A stretch of 64,000 nucleotides of DNA from Cryptomeria japonica. Lineage: Eukaryota; Streptophyta; Pinopsida; Cupressales; Cupressaceae. This document shows, piece by piece, positions 1 to 11,800 of the stretch. Numbering within the stretch: the stretch's first letter is position 1; each line of letters starts with the position of its first letter. Under the pieces are notes generated by a model that did no database searches, had not been told where the DNA came from, and saw nothing but the letters and a program-made list of their open reading frames with translations. The position numbers and the translations under genes are program-made. The stretch is taken from the NCBI RefSeq assembly GCF_030272615.1, contig NC_081407.1, positions 103,895,897-103,959,896 of the forward strand, read 5' to 3'.

Positions 1-1368
1 TCACTAGCATTGGCCCAATAATCCTCCAAGTGGAATTTGTACTTTAACTTCACTCCGGCAACAATCCTTATTTTGTTGTACAGATAAAAGTAAGATCTGG
101 CCGTATGGGATGCCAGGTGATAAAATGCCAATTCATCCATGGAGTTCTTAGCCGCCACCAATGTCAGACACATTTCTACATAATCACCTATGACAATAGG
201 AAATTCAATTGACAGGAAGTTCTTCTTCTGAATTTTGTCATAGGCAGTCAACTATCTGGTGAGCTCCAGCAGTACCATTTTGTTTGTCGGATACCTTGGT
301 AGCTTATGTGGCTGAAAAGAAAACCCTTGGACCCGGATGTAGGTGAACTTTGGAAATTGAATATACCAAGTTTCGTACTTCTGTATCAGCGTTTTGGCTG
401 CCTGCGACAACCTTGTGTGGGGTTCTTGTAATAATCTAGTTAAATGCATGGTGAAGATGTCATTGACTAACTCAAATAATGTAGTGCTATATAGATGTAA
501 CGGTGGATAGCATTCATGAAGCTTCAATGGACCTGGTCCACATCCCATGGGCCCCTTTCTAGGCAAGCTATTAAATTTGCCCATCCTTGCCAGCAAATAG
601 ATAATGTATGAACTCATGTAAAAAGATTGGGTATGCTTATGCTTCAAATTCTTCAGCTACTCATGCAAGTAGTGGTTGATCAATCTTGCCCAATCCACTA
701 TCCCATTGCCTTCCATTACTTCACTGATAAAGAAAAACATCCATGTTTCAAACATGAAGGCATGTGGACATCCCATAATCTTACTCAACATCATCACGAG
801 GTCAGCATACTCTTGCTTGAAGTCAAAGCTGGTGATTTGTTTGGGTATCTTGGAAATGTGTGGCCTCGACTTCTGCATTCGGACTTTGTTACTAATCTTA
901 GCACATCTTTCCACACCAGCATCATATATTATTGCCACTCTATCCTTGGTTTTGTAAGTCATGGATTGGAATGTTGGAATCTCAAATGTCTCTCTAATTG
1001 CTTTGGCTATTAGGTTAGCCAGAAGCTTGCCATCTGATGCCAAAATTACTCTTCGCCAAAATTACTCTTCTTTCAGGATTATAATGCTTTGCGCACTCCA
1101 AAATCAGCTCCGACCATTGAATGGTTGGAGGGAAGCCGGCAGCTAAGACAATTCCACTGTTGACAAACTTAATAGCAATGCTTGATGGAGCACGTCCAGT
1201 TGTTCCAAAAATTATGTTCCAGAACACTCCCAGCTGGAAAGTTTCTAAGTTGGTGTGACTGATTTCCTTCCACTTTGAAATAATCTTGGACTCTGGAAGG
1301 AATCCTTTCCTCTCATTCTTAATTTGTGCCTACCAAGAAGTGCTTGCAGCTTTGCTGGATTCTGCCAT
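1..1368 (-). pseudogene. Broken copy of the element A/B/C long ORF, N-terminal ~450 codons
   Basis: ATG 1368 follows a splice acceptor (TTTTGTAG|GA). The product starts MAESSKAASTSW and hits TAG at 1332-1330 (codon 13). It resumes with SKWKEISHTNLETF and contains the same landmarks as the ORFs in B and C: AAGFPPTIQ, WMFFFISEV, MSSYIIY, VNDIFTM and LPRYPTN. A short direct repeat at about 1039-1070 (CAAAATTACTCTTCG repeated) shifts the frame, and further breaks lie near 650 and 250. Positions 1-250 still read as the next block (FPIVIGDYVEMC..., HLEDYW). The function of the family is unknown. Overall shape weakly recalls the plant mobile domain or the 'putative plant transposon protein' domain, which is inference only. 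Confidence 0.8.
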
Positions 1369-2249
1369 TCCTACAAAACAAAATAAATTAACACTAAAAT
1401 CATCATCAGGAATTTACTAAATTGATGAAGAAGGAATTCCAGCATGTATATTCCCAATTTGGAATAAAAATAGAACCTCCATGAACAAGAACTTAAAAAA
1501 TAATAAATTCTTTGCTTCTCACTTTTTTCCACTTCTCTCTAACTTCAAATTTCTCCAATGTCCTGTGTGAGAAATGAATTCCAGTCCATCGTTTAAAAAT
1601 AGAATTTCCTTACCAAACTGTTAAGTTGGCGAAAGATTAAAATTGGCAGTTGCATTTAAAATGTGTCATGTTTCCCTTGACAACTCACCATGCAAACGGG
1701 TCCAAGAACTTTCCATAAATTCTTAAGTTATGTGCCATAAATGTGGAATATTCCCTTTGCATGTCGCCAACTCACTGATTGTGAAAAACTTTCCATTTTG
1801 AATTTAATAGGAAATTTTGAAAGATTTTCCTTCCTTGAAAGAATTTTGACAATTTTATCCACTTTGGCAGGAATCCTATTTGTTTGGATTTTTTGAGAGA
1901 GAAAATTCCTAGAGAGAGAATTTTTATCCTGAAAGAACTTTTTCTTGTTTTTAAGTTCATCTTGTTCTAAAGGAGATTTTTTATCAATCAATCACTTTTC
2001 CTATTTTTTAGGGATTTTTTTCGCTTTGAGATATGGAATTTAGGAGGGAGAAAATTATCTTTCTTGGTTAATTTTTCCTATGCCTTGGAATTTCTTCATT
2101 CTTGACGAAATTTCTTCCTGAGAATGGAATTTTGAATTTCTTGAATGACTTCCCCTTGCCTAGAATTCCATTCTCAATTTATCCTTGGGATGAAATTTAA
2201 CCTTGTGGAGGAATTGATGATTTTCTTGTTTTTCCTTCATCTCTTTATT

Positions 2250-2690
2250 TTGGCGCTCCATCTCAATATTGGGCACTAGAACCACCATGTGGAGGAATTT
2301 TGGCGTTGAAGACATTTTCCTCCTAAGCACCACTTTGGCGCTCTACACTCTCCTTGGGCACTAAAATGACATGGTGCAAGAATTTCCTTTGGAGGGACAA
2401 AATCCTCCCTTACCCCTTTCTAGCGCTCTACACCATGTTTGGGCATTAAAACCATGATGTGGAGGAATTTTGTGTTTGGAGGAGAATTCCTCCACAACCC
2501 CAATTTGGTGCTCTTCTCCATGTTTGGGTGCTGAAACCATGATGTGGAGGATTTTGAATATTTCTTGCTTTTCCTCCATGACCCCAATTTGGCGCCCACT
2601 TCTAGGTTAGAGCACTATTTGCATGTGATGGAAGATTTTTTGGATTTCTTGAACTTTCCTCCTCTTCCTTGATTTAGTGCCCAAACCCAT
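2250..2690 (-). repeat. 85-bp-period repeat array in the leader of element A (about 6 units)
   Basis: The landmark TTGGCGCTC/TTGGTGCTC (plus strand) recurs at 2250, 2335, 2420, 2505, 2589 and 2674, a spacing of 84-85 bp. Each unit also carries a GGGCAC or GGGTGC word and a CATGATGTGGAGGAATTT-like segment. Units are clearly related but diverged. The array occupies the same place (5' end to ORF) as the arrays in B and C but is unrelated in sequence. Confidence 0.8.
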
Positions 2691-2762
2691 TCCTAGAGTG
2701 CATCCTGAGCATGGTGAAGGAATTTCAATTTCCTTCTTGACTTAGCCATTTCTTGATCTTTC

Positions 2763-3519
2763 TGTTAATTTTAGTGATCAGATTAGATAAACAATAATTC
2801 ACACAATTGCATAGATATTATCCTGGGAAAACCTTCCTCTTGAAGGTGAAAAAACCCAGCAATGAAGGATGACTTTATTATCTTAATAGTCCCAATAGAT
2901 TTTACAATGGATTTGCTTCACACTTGAAGCTAAGGGATGATACAAATTCATCCTTGATAGCAGTCAGAGATTCGAACTACTGTATATCAGATTGTACAGA
3001 TAAATTTCGCCTTCTATATGAGAATACACTGTTGTAGTATAAGATCAATCTGCTGATGTAGAATATTACACAAGTCGAGATCAGTATGAGGTATGGAATG
3101 AACATGATCTGCCTCAGAACCACTTCGGACTGCAATGAAGAAGACACGAACTGCTGAAGATGATGATATTGTTGATACGATCTGCTTTTTGTGAATTCAA
3201 TTGCCAAAGGAGATGGAGTTCTTCAATCTATATAGTCCACCACAATGAGATCAAGCAACACGACTTATGCCAAAAGTCAGCTTCTAACCAATCAACACAA
3301 CTCATTTAATAGTCATCAGTTATATTATATTTGACCCAAATTTTCACTAAACATGGCGGGATTACATTTAATTATAATAGCAAATACAAAATTGGCAAGA
3401 GTGAATCAATACACATAAATCGATCTCCTGAAATGTCTAAGGCCAGAAGGCCAATTAGACATTTAGACTTGCACTGTCAGTTTAGAGAAGAATACTGACC
3501 GATGCTATAAACATCAACA
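2763..3519 (-). mobile_element. Solo copia-type LTR inside element A (757 bp)
   Basis: Plus-strand ends are TGTTAATTTTAG and CATCAACA, flanked by a perfect 5-bp duplication CTTTC (2758-2762 and 3520-3524). The start, the length and the GGGAAAACC...CTTGAAGG block match the LTRs of copia-1 (34424-35189), so this is a related family in the same orientation. No internal sequence remains, as expected after LTR-LTR recombination. Confidence 0.85.
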
Positions 3520-4025
3520 CTTTCCAGATTTGGATGTCATTTTTGGAATTGAAGTGGATTTCTCTGCCTTAGAAGATTTTCATGTTTTTCCACTTTAGGA
3601 AAGAACTTTGTACTCAGTCGTTTTTTGATCAACTATCTGCTTTTTCAACTTTCCAGATTTAGACAAAGATTTTCAGGAATGCCTCTGCCTTCAATGTTGT
3701 GACCACTGCCTTAGGTGGACTTGCCAAAAATATTAGGTACTTCAAAACATCAAAATTAGGGCAAACTGAAACAGGATGACACTTACTAAAAATAGAAATT
3801 GCTAAAAATAATAAGTTTGATTTTTGACAAAATAAAACAATTCGGGACACAATGAAACTTTCTAAAAATATTAAGTTCTCAAAATTCGCTCAAATTTCAC
3901 TGGTAGCTTCCTTGAAGGGCTCTGACTTCATTGCAACACTAAGATTTTCCAAAACCCTAACGAAAAGACCTCAAACCTAAGTCTAAAAGGCAAAACCCTA
4001 AAATAGATCAAACAAGGTCCAGACT

Positions 4026-4133
4026 TAGCCAAATTCGCTCAAACAACTTGCAGACTTGATCAAATTTCACCAAAACACTTAGCCAAATTCGCTCAAACTA
4101 CTTGCAGACTTGATCAAATTTCACCAAAACACT
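4026..4133. repeat. Tandem duplication, 54-bp unit, in the leader of element A
   Basis: Two adjacent copies begin TAGCCAAATTCGCTC at 4026 and 4080 and differ by about one base. The GCGAA word (minus strand) is repeated in each. Confidence 0.8.
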
Positions 4134-4260
4134 TGTAGAACAGGGACACTAAAGGGATTGCTGCAAAAAGACCCAAAGAACCAAAACCAAAAGACCAAGA
4201 GAACCTAAAAAGTAGGGGGGGCCCATTTGGAATGGCGTGATGTGTGATTAGGTCACAACA

Positions 4261-5795
4261 GGCGTATAATGTAATAAGGGGGGGATAATTAACATATAGT
4301 TTATTACATCATAACTAGAGCCAAACGGTAGTTGTTCAGTTCATTGATTGCTTCTCTAGGACTGATTTTCATTGTATAAATCTGCATTCTCCTCACAAAA
4401 ATATTCACTTGCTGCTTATACTCATTCATTGCCCATGAACACTGGGATTTATGCAGATTGCCACAAACGAGATTGGAATTTGCATCATCTTCTCAAAATA
4501 GCGAGCTCCTAACTCAGAAATGAATCCCCAGTTATCCCTGCCATTTGCATCATCTTCTCAAAATAGCGAGCTCCTAACTCAGAAATGAATCCCCAGTTAT
4601 CCCTGCCAGACTACAAAGATACAGGCAGCTTTTTGGGCATTTCAAATGCCTGTGCCAAAAAGCCTTAAATAAAACAAAATTAATTTATTAAAACACAAAA
4701 CACTGAACTTGAAAAAAGAAGCAGCTGAAATAACTTTTGACCCATCAAAAACATAAACAAAGCTTTAGTTTCATTACTCAAAATTATTTCTTCCTCTAGT
4801 GTTGGGTTTGGGATTTTGTAGGAATGAATAGACATTTGGACAATTGAGAAGCTAGGCATGATAATTTAGAACAGTATGTGGTTGTGTATGAGCAATTTAT
4901 TCGCATTTTGTGCAATTTTCTGAACTATTTAACTTTTTGGGAAGTTTTAACAATGTCAAGGCTCCCAAAAAGGACCCAGTTTAGACATTTTATTCTGAGA
5001 AAGATATCTCAATCTTCAAAGGCTACCATCATGGTTAAGAGTGACCTTGCAAACAATGATGATTTTACTGCATGGAAAAATGTTGACCTCCTAAGAGAGA
5101 AGCAAAAAATAAGGGGATGCAGAATCAGGTGCAAGAATAGTATACAAGCTCATATTCAAGAGTGCAAATACATCTCAATCACGCTCAAGGAAAAGAAGTT
5201 GAGAAACGCAAGGCATTGAAACAAGCAGATATGGATTGTTTTATGGTTAACCAAGGTCTAAGCTAGAGAAGATTATGAGAGCTCACTTAGACAAGCCGAG
5301 GCTTTGGTTGCCCAACAAACATGACATAATTTCTCAAGACAAATGAGACAAATAGGTCAAATGCAGAAGCATGAATAAAGTGACAGCAGGATTGCAAGGT
5401 TTCTTTTTGTTTGTGTTGTACTTTTCAATGTTACTCACTCTCCATATTGGCATGAGATTGTTTGGAAATTTGAAATTTCAGAATGAACCTCTATAGATAT
5501 CTCAATTTCAATTTCAATTTTTTCTCTCTATGAACATTGTTGGACGTTGAAAAATGAAAACTGAAAACTCTTACTTAGTAGGAACTTAAGTCTTCAGAAT
5601 TATATGCATACAGTGAATGAAATGAGAATTTTATTGTCTTCTTTCATTGAAGACTCCTTATTAGTGGCTAGTTTGAATCCTCATTTTTATGTGACAGATT
5701 GCTGAGCAGAATAAGAAATGTTTTATTTGTTGTCAAAATAAAAGCAACAAATTAGTATAAATTGAATCACAAGCATCCAAGGTCATATCTCGTAC
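4261..5795 (-). other. Intron 5 of the ClpF-like gene, right-hand part, with a 65-bp tandem duplication
   Basis: Between the 5' end of element A and exon 5 I find no exon and no recognisable element. Positions 4478-4542 and 4543-4607 are a near-perfect 65-bp tandem duplication. The 113-codon frame at 4878-5219 (plus) resembles nothing I know and has no supporting context. Confidence 0.6.
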
Positions 5796-5889
5796 CAAAA
5801 ATTGCATGCCTTACTTTCTGCCCAATCCGAAACTTGTACTCCACATTCTGGTAAGCCATTGCCCTTGCTGCTGCTGCTAAAGAATCTGC
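5796..5889 (-). CDS. CLPF: ClpF-like gene, exon 5 (start of YccV-like domain)
   Basis: Acceptor AATACAG|GCAGATT and donor ATTTTTG|GTACGA. It encodes [20 protein letters not shown] followed by [11 protein letters not shown] and one base of a glycine codon. The F-R-x-G-Q-x-V-R-H pattern is the usual start of the YccV/HspQ-like domain. The exon expected next (YRAVICG-type) is not in 4261-5795, so intron 5 must extend past element A and out of the window. Confidence 0.78.
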
Positions 5890-8800
5890 CTGTATTTTCC
5901 AAAATTAAAGAAACGTCAAGATTATCAAGTACTGATATTTTTAATGTTATGTACTACAGGCTAAGAGGAATTCTATGTTTTGAAATTTGCACACCGATTT
6001 ATATATCACCTCATTTACTACTTATGCACCAAAGGATCTAGTTTGCAAGAAAACTGTCACACCTCCAGATTGGAAATTTGATCACGTAACTTGGCAGCAT
6101 AAACATAATCTTCATTTTCAACAGCCTCCTGTAGATCCGCCCTGCAGAAAAGGTTATGAAATAATGTAAAGACTCCCTACTCTTGGCCGCTAAATAAATT
6201 ACAATTAACCCTAAATACAAAACCCATTATTTATTTATTTATTTTTATTTTTCATATTAATACTAACATTCATTATGTAGTTAACATTACAAGCAAACGT
6301 ACAACTTAAGGGCATTGTCCAAGAAAATAAATGTACATTATGAATTCTCAAAAGGATCAAATCCATATGTGAAAGCTAATGCAATGTTCAGCTAATTTAT
6401 ATAGCAGATCATAAATGCACACATAAGATGATGATATTTAATTTCTCAGAAAAAAAATGTGGTGGATATGAAAAGGAAAAAGCAGTCACTTATCAAGCAT
6501 GATGTATAACATAACTAGAATTCCACCACTATCACATGGAAGTATGTCTAATCACACAATACTAGGACGCTGGTGTGCTTAGGCTAACAATAGTTGTGTT
6601 AGCTCCACCATAACTGATGCTATGTGTAAAATTCCCTAACCAGACTTTATTTCCATTCAATGGTATAACCAAAATGCAACAGAAGATTGTATAGCCGAAT
6701 GATAGCGATTAACGTCTCATAACATCTTTATTTTAATCGGATTGTTCTATACATTGCACAGAGATTCTAATTCTATTGAATAGCCACTGATAGACCAGTA
6801 TCGTCTCAATTCACTGATATTGGTAGCAATTTATTCTAACAGAAAACGGAGAAGAGAGTTCATTTTATAATGCACCTGGTACTCTGATTGCCAGTTAATC
6901 TTCATGTTGTTGTCAGGATGGCTGAGAACGCTGAACCATGGGTTTTCCAACTTCCGGTAATAACCCAGGAGGATATTCTTCCAGTCTCGATCACTTCCTA
7001 GTCTTGCGTTGTTGCTACGTTAAACCCAAACTTCTGCATCTTCAGGGGTGACACGCACGACATATCCTTCTGCAACTCCCACGTGATATCTGCTTCCTCC
7101 TAGATGCGGCAGCACCATTACTTCTGCCACGTACTACTAGTATCTCCCGACGCAGTGAAGGCAAGTTCACTATACAACCCGATATCGGGTCACAGAGGAT
7201 TCCACTGCTACGTGAACACAGTTGCGTTACAGATTACAAGACCGTTGTATTAGAGTAAGGGGGTGTTGTACTACTGGTATCTTCTGACGCAGTTCTTGTT
7301 TGCAGTCCACGTCTTTCGTATTAAACACCACAGGAGTAAACACCAACGGAGTCTTCACTCTATCTTCCTGCCAATAATGACGCTTCTATCATACTCTAAA
7401 ACCAATAGGCCAGTCGAAACTGACGAAAGGCAATTTTGTCTTCGATGTGTTTTACACGCGCGAATTTCAATTCTCTTCTTTTTCGTCTCCCTAAATTCTC
7501 CCGATGCCATCCTTTATTTGCCCAAAGTTGGTTATTCCCGTAATAGTTAGAGACTAATTATGGTGCTTTTATTAAAATAAAAAGAGTCTTCACTCTATCT
7601 TCCTGCCAATAATGACGCTTCTATCATACTCTGAAACCAATAGGCCAGTCGAAACTGACGAAAGGCAATTTGTCTTCGATGTGTTTTACACATGCAGATT
7701 TCAATTCTCTTCTTTTCCATCTCCCTAAATTCTCCTGATGCCATCCTTTATTTGCCCAAAGTTGGTTATTCCCGTAATAGTTAGAGACTAATTACGGTGC
7801 TTTTATTAAAATAAAAACTTTATTAACATACTTTCATGTAATATTAATTATTTATATTAATAAATGGAAAGGTAATATAAAATAATTAATATCATTTAAT
7901 CTTTTTGGCAAGTATTTATTAGGGACATTACAGTCGCCCCTGCCCAAATGTTGCTTGCCCACAAGCAACTGTAACTCTGGATGCTGAAGAATTTGCTCAT
8001 TTTCCCAAGTAGCATCATCTAATGGTAAATTATGCCATTTAATGAGATATTCTCTGATCGTCCTATTCCGCAAATGTCTGTTGCGGGTCTCCAAAATCAC
8101 TTCAGGTATCATAGCTAATTTTCCTTCCTCATCCAGTGGCGGTAGATTTTCTGAGACCTTCACTTGTTGACCCAAAGCTCTTTTGAGACAAGATACGTGG
8201 AACACATTATGTATTCTGCTTTCAGCCGATAACTCTAATTCATATGCTACTGCACCAACCTTCCGAATTACCTAGTATGGCCCATAAAACCTAGGCTTCA
8301 ATTTCTCAGCCCTGCTACGCTTGAGAGTTGACTGCCTATAGGGTTGTAGTCTGAGATACACCAAATCTCCTATGTCAAAGTATCGCTCAACACGCTTTTT
8401 ATCGGCATACATTTTTTGTTGATTTTGTGCACATTGTAAATTTTCCTTAAGTGCTTTCGTTATATCTTGGCATTCCTGGAGTACATCACGAGATTTGGGT
8501 ACATTACTCTGATCAAAAGCAAGGTCAATAAAATATGGTGCATCATACCCATATAAGGCTTTGAAAGGAGTCATACCGATAGATGTGTGATATGTAGTAT
8601 TATAGCAGTGTTCACCCAAATATAGCCAACGGACCCATGCTTTCTGATGTCCAGACACATAATTACGAAGGTATCCCTTAATCCACTTGTTTACTATTTA
8701 TGTCTATTCATTGGTTTGTGGATGATAACTTGTGCTGTGATTTAACTCGGTACCTGTCAATCTGAAAAGTTCCCCCCAAAATATGCTCAAAAATCTGCTA

Positions 8801-11800
8801 TCTCGATCACTGATGATATTTTTTGGTAAACCATGTAAACGGAACACCTCTCGAAAAAATAGTTCTGCGAGCTAAACAGCTGTGAATTCTGTAGTGATAG
8901 ATAAGAAATGTGCAAATTTTGTTAATCTATCAACCACAACAAAAATGCAATCTTTACCCTGAGATCGTGGTAAGCCTGTAATGAAATCCATAGTTATACT
9001 TTCCCATTTCTGTTCCGATATAGGCAAAGGCTGCAATAGACCCGCAAGATAAGTATGCTCTGCTTTATTTTGCTGACAAGTGATGCATTCTTTGACATAA
9101 CAAAGGACATCATTCTTTACTCCTTTCCAAGTGAATCTTTCTCTTATCTGCCGGTAAGTTTTGAAATAGTCGGGATGCCCTACTAAAGGGACATCATGTA
9201 CTGATTGGAGGATTCTCTCTTTCCACTTTGATCCTGAAGTCAAAAAAATTCTATCTTTGTAATAGATAACATCATTTACAACCTTATATTTATCATCTTC
9301 TGTATTACCATCTATCACATTACAAGCAAAAGAATCCATAGAATATTCTACCAGCAATAAAGATTTCCAATCAGCTATTATTACAGATAATGCGTTTATT
9401 TCAGGCCTTCTAGATAGTGCATCTGCAACAACATTGTTTTTACCTTTCACATATTCAATTTCGAAATCATAAGCTTGGATCTTACTGATCCATTTTTGTT
9501 GCCTGTCATTCAAGTCTTTTTGCCCCAAAAAATATCGCAGACTGTTATGGTCAGTTTTCACCACAAATCTGCTACCAACCAAATTTTGTCTAAATTTTGT
9601 CAATGCATGCATGATTGCCAACATTTCCTTATCATAGATAGAATACAATTTCTCAAGCTTATTAAGTTTCCTGCTTTCATAAACTATAGGATGTTTGTTT
9701 TGCATTAAAACTGCCCCTATTCCATCACTAGAAGCATCACATTCCAACACAAAAGGCTGATCAAAATCTGGAAGAGACAGTACTGGGCAAGAACTCATTA
9801 CCTCTTTAAGTTTCTCAAATACCTGTTGAGCTTCCTCAGTCCATCGGAAAGCCCCTTTTCTGGTAAGATCTGTCAAGGGTGCCCCAAGCTGTGAAAAACC
9901 TCTGACAAACCTCCTATAATAACTACATAAACCAAAGAATCCTCTTAATTCTATAAGATTCCATGGTGGTGGCCAATCCAAAATGGCTTTTATCTTTTCT
10001 TGATGAACCGTACCCCTGTTGCACTGATCATATGCCCTAAATACAAAATTTCAGTCATACCAAATTCACATTTAGAAGCCTTTGCATATAGTGATTGAGA
10101 TTCCATAATACCCAGAAATATGTCAATATGTTTCAAATGCTCTTCCCAAGTTTTGCTATAAATCAATATATCATCAAAGAACACTAGCAAAAATTTCCTT
10201 AATTGTTTGTTAAAGATATGATTCATACAGGACTGAAATGGTGCCAGGGCATTTGTTAGACCAAAAGGCATAACCAAGAATTCATAATGACCATAATGAC
10301 AGCGAAAAGCGATTTTATAAATATCTTGTTCTCTTAACTTAATTTGATGATACCCGGATCTCAAATCAATTTTAGAAAAATAGACAGCACCATGTAATTC
10401 ATCTAACAATTCATCAATTCGAGCAATAGGATACTTGTTTTTAATTGTTTTCTTGTTAAGTGCTCTGTAATCAATACACATACGAAGAGTTCCATCCTTC
10501 TTTTTTACCAGTACTACAGATGATGCAAAAGGACTCGAACTAGGTCTGATATGCCCCATATCCAATAATTCCTTAATTGCCTTTTCTATTTCATCCCTGA
10601 ACGTTTTAGGGTGTCTATAAGGAGCAGTGATAACTAGTTTAGCACCTTCTTCTAATTCAATAGTATGTTCAAATCCTCTATCAGGTGGGACTCCTAGAGG
10701 AATATCACTAAAAACCAAATGATGTGAATCTAACACTGTTAGCAAATCATCTTGATAACATTTAGATTCAAACCCTGATACCCTGTTGGAGATTAAGCAT
10801 TGTGCTGACCATGCCACATCTCCATGTCTGAAAATAGCCTCCATTCTTTTAGCACTGACGATCCTGGGACCACTGTTAGGCATACCACGAAGGACTACCT
10901 TCTTATCATCAATTTTAAAAGAGAATTCCATTCTTTTAAAACTCTGTGTATATTCATCTAATGTTTCCATCCACTGTATACCTGTTGTGACCATTTCACA
11001 CATCGCCCCATTAGAATGGAGACCCCCTCTTTTTCGCTTTTGTTTTGCTTGTTCTTCTCTCTACTTTTAGGGTTTTGAGTGAGTGAGTTGTCAGTCTGGG
11101 CTAGGGCTAAACCTTAGGGGGTTTCTTTTGGATGTTATTCAAGCTGAGTCCAGTCAAATTTTGAAAGTTATTAAGTGTCCTCCCGAAGAGTTGAGACGAT
11201 TGAAGTAAGGTAAGCCTTTCAGGGGAGTCATGTAGGTCTTAGGTTAGGTTTAATCAGGGTTTTTTAGGGTAAAATCCAAATTTTGACTAAGTGTTAGCAT
11301 TTTGAAGGTGAAATTGTATGTTCTTGCCTAGGTAAGTTTTGATCAAATTTTGGAAGTAAGATGATGTCTGAAACAGAGAAATCGCTCCTGACCCTTGCTG
11401 AGGGCCCAGGGCGAAATTTATCCTAAGTGCAATTTCTTGTTTTGGATAGGCTTGCTAACTGTTCCTGACCTTGAAAATGACCTGACTCTACCTTGTGAAG
11501 TGATTGGAGACTTAAATTTTGAATAGTTTAGCCAGAAAGGGTAATTTCGCTCCTGACCCTTGTTGAGGGTCCAGGGCGAAAATGTTATTTAAGGCATATT
11601 TGTCACTGACTTTTCTAACTTGTTTTGTGTAGGGTCTCCAGGAGGGATGATTGGACGTGGTTTGATGCTTTTGAAGATTTGAAGGCATGAAAAATGATGA
11701 ATTTTGAAGGCTAAGGGAAAAATCGCTCCTAACCCTTGCTGAGGGCCAAGGGAGAAATTTTGATTTCCCTCATCTTGTAGTGAAAAAGGACCAAATGTTG

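Larger units (their letters stand above)
1..4260 (-). mobile_element. Element A: giant LTR-like element with U3-type ORF, 5' end at 4260, truncated by window edge
   Basis: On the minus strand the element begins TGTTGTGACC at 4260, the same ten bases that begin element B. Reading leftwards there is a 5' double hairpin, a leader of A/T-rich sequence with GCGAA words, a solo copia LTR insertion (2763-3519), an 85-bp-period repeat array (about 2250-2690), a splice acceptor at 1371-1372 and a broken copy of the long ORF (1368 to 1). The 3' end is outside the window. The flank at 4261-4265 is GGCGT, so the matching target duplication should be found to the left. It sits in intron 5 of the ClpF-like gene, in the same orientation as the gene. 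Confidence 0.75.

Noticed and set aside
4878-5219. 113-codon ORF on the plus strand
   Set aside because: No recognisable domain, no promoter or splice context, and it lies within a minus-strand intron. Probably chance.
7263-7550. 95-codon ORF repeated at 20928-21215
   Set aside because: It lies in both LTRs of the gypsy element, so the repetition is due to the LTR and not to a gene family.
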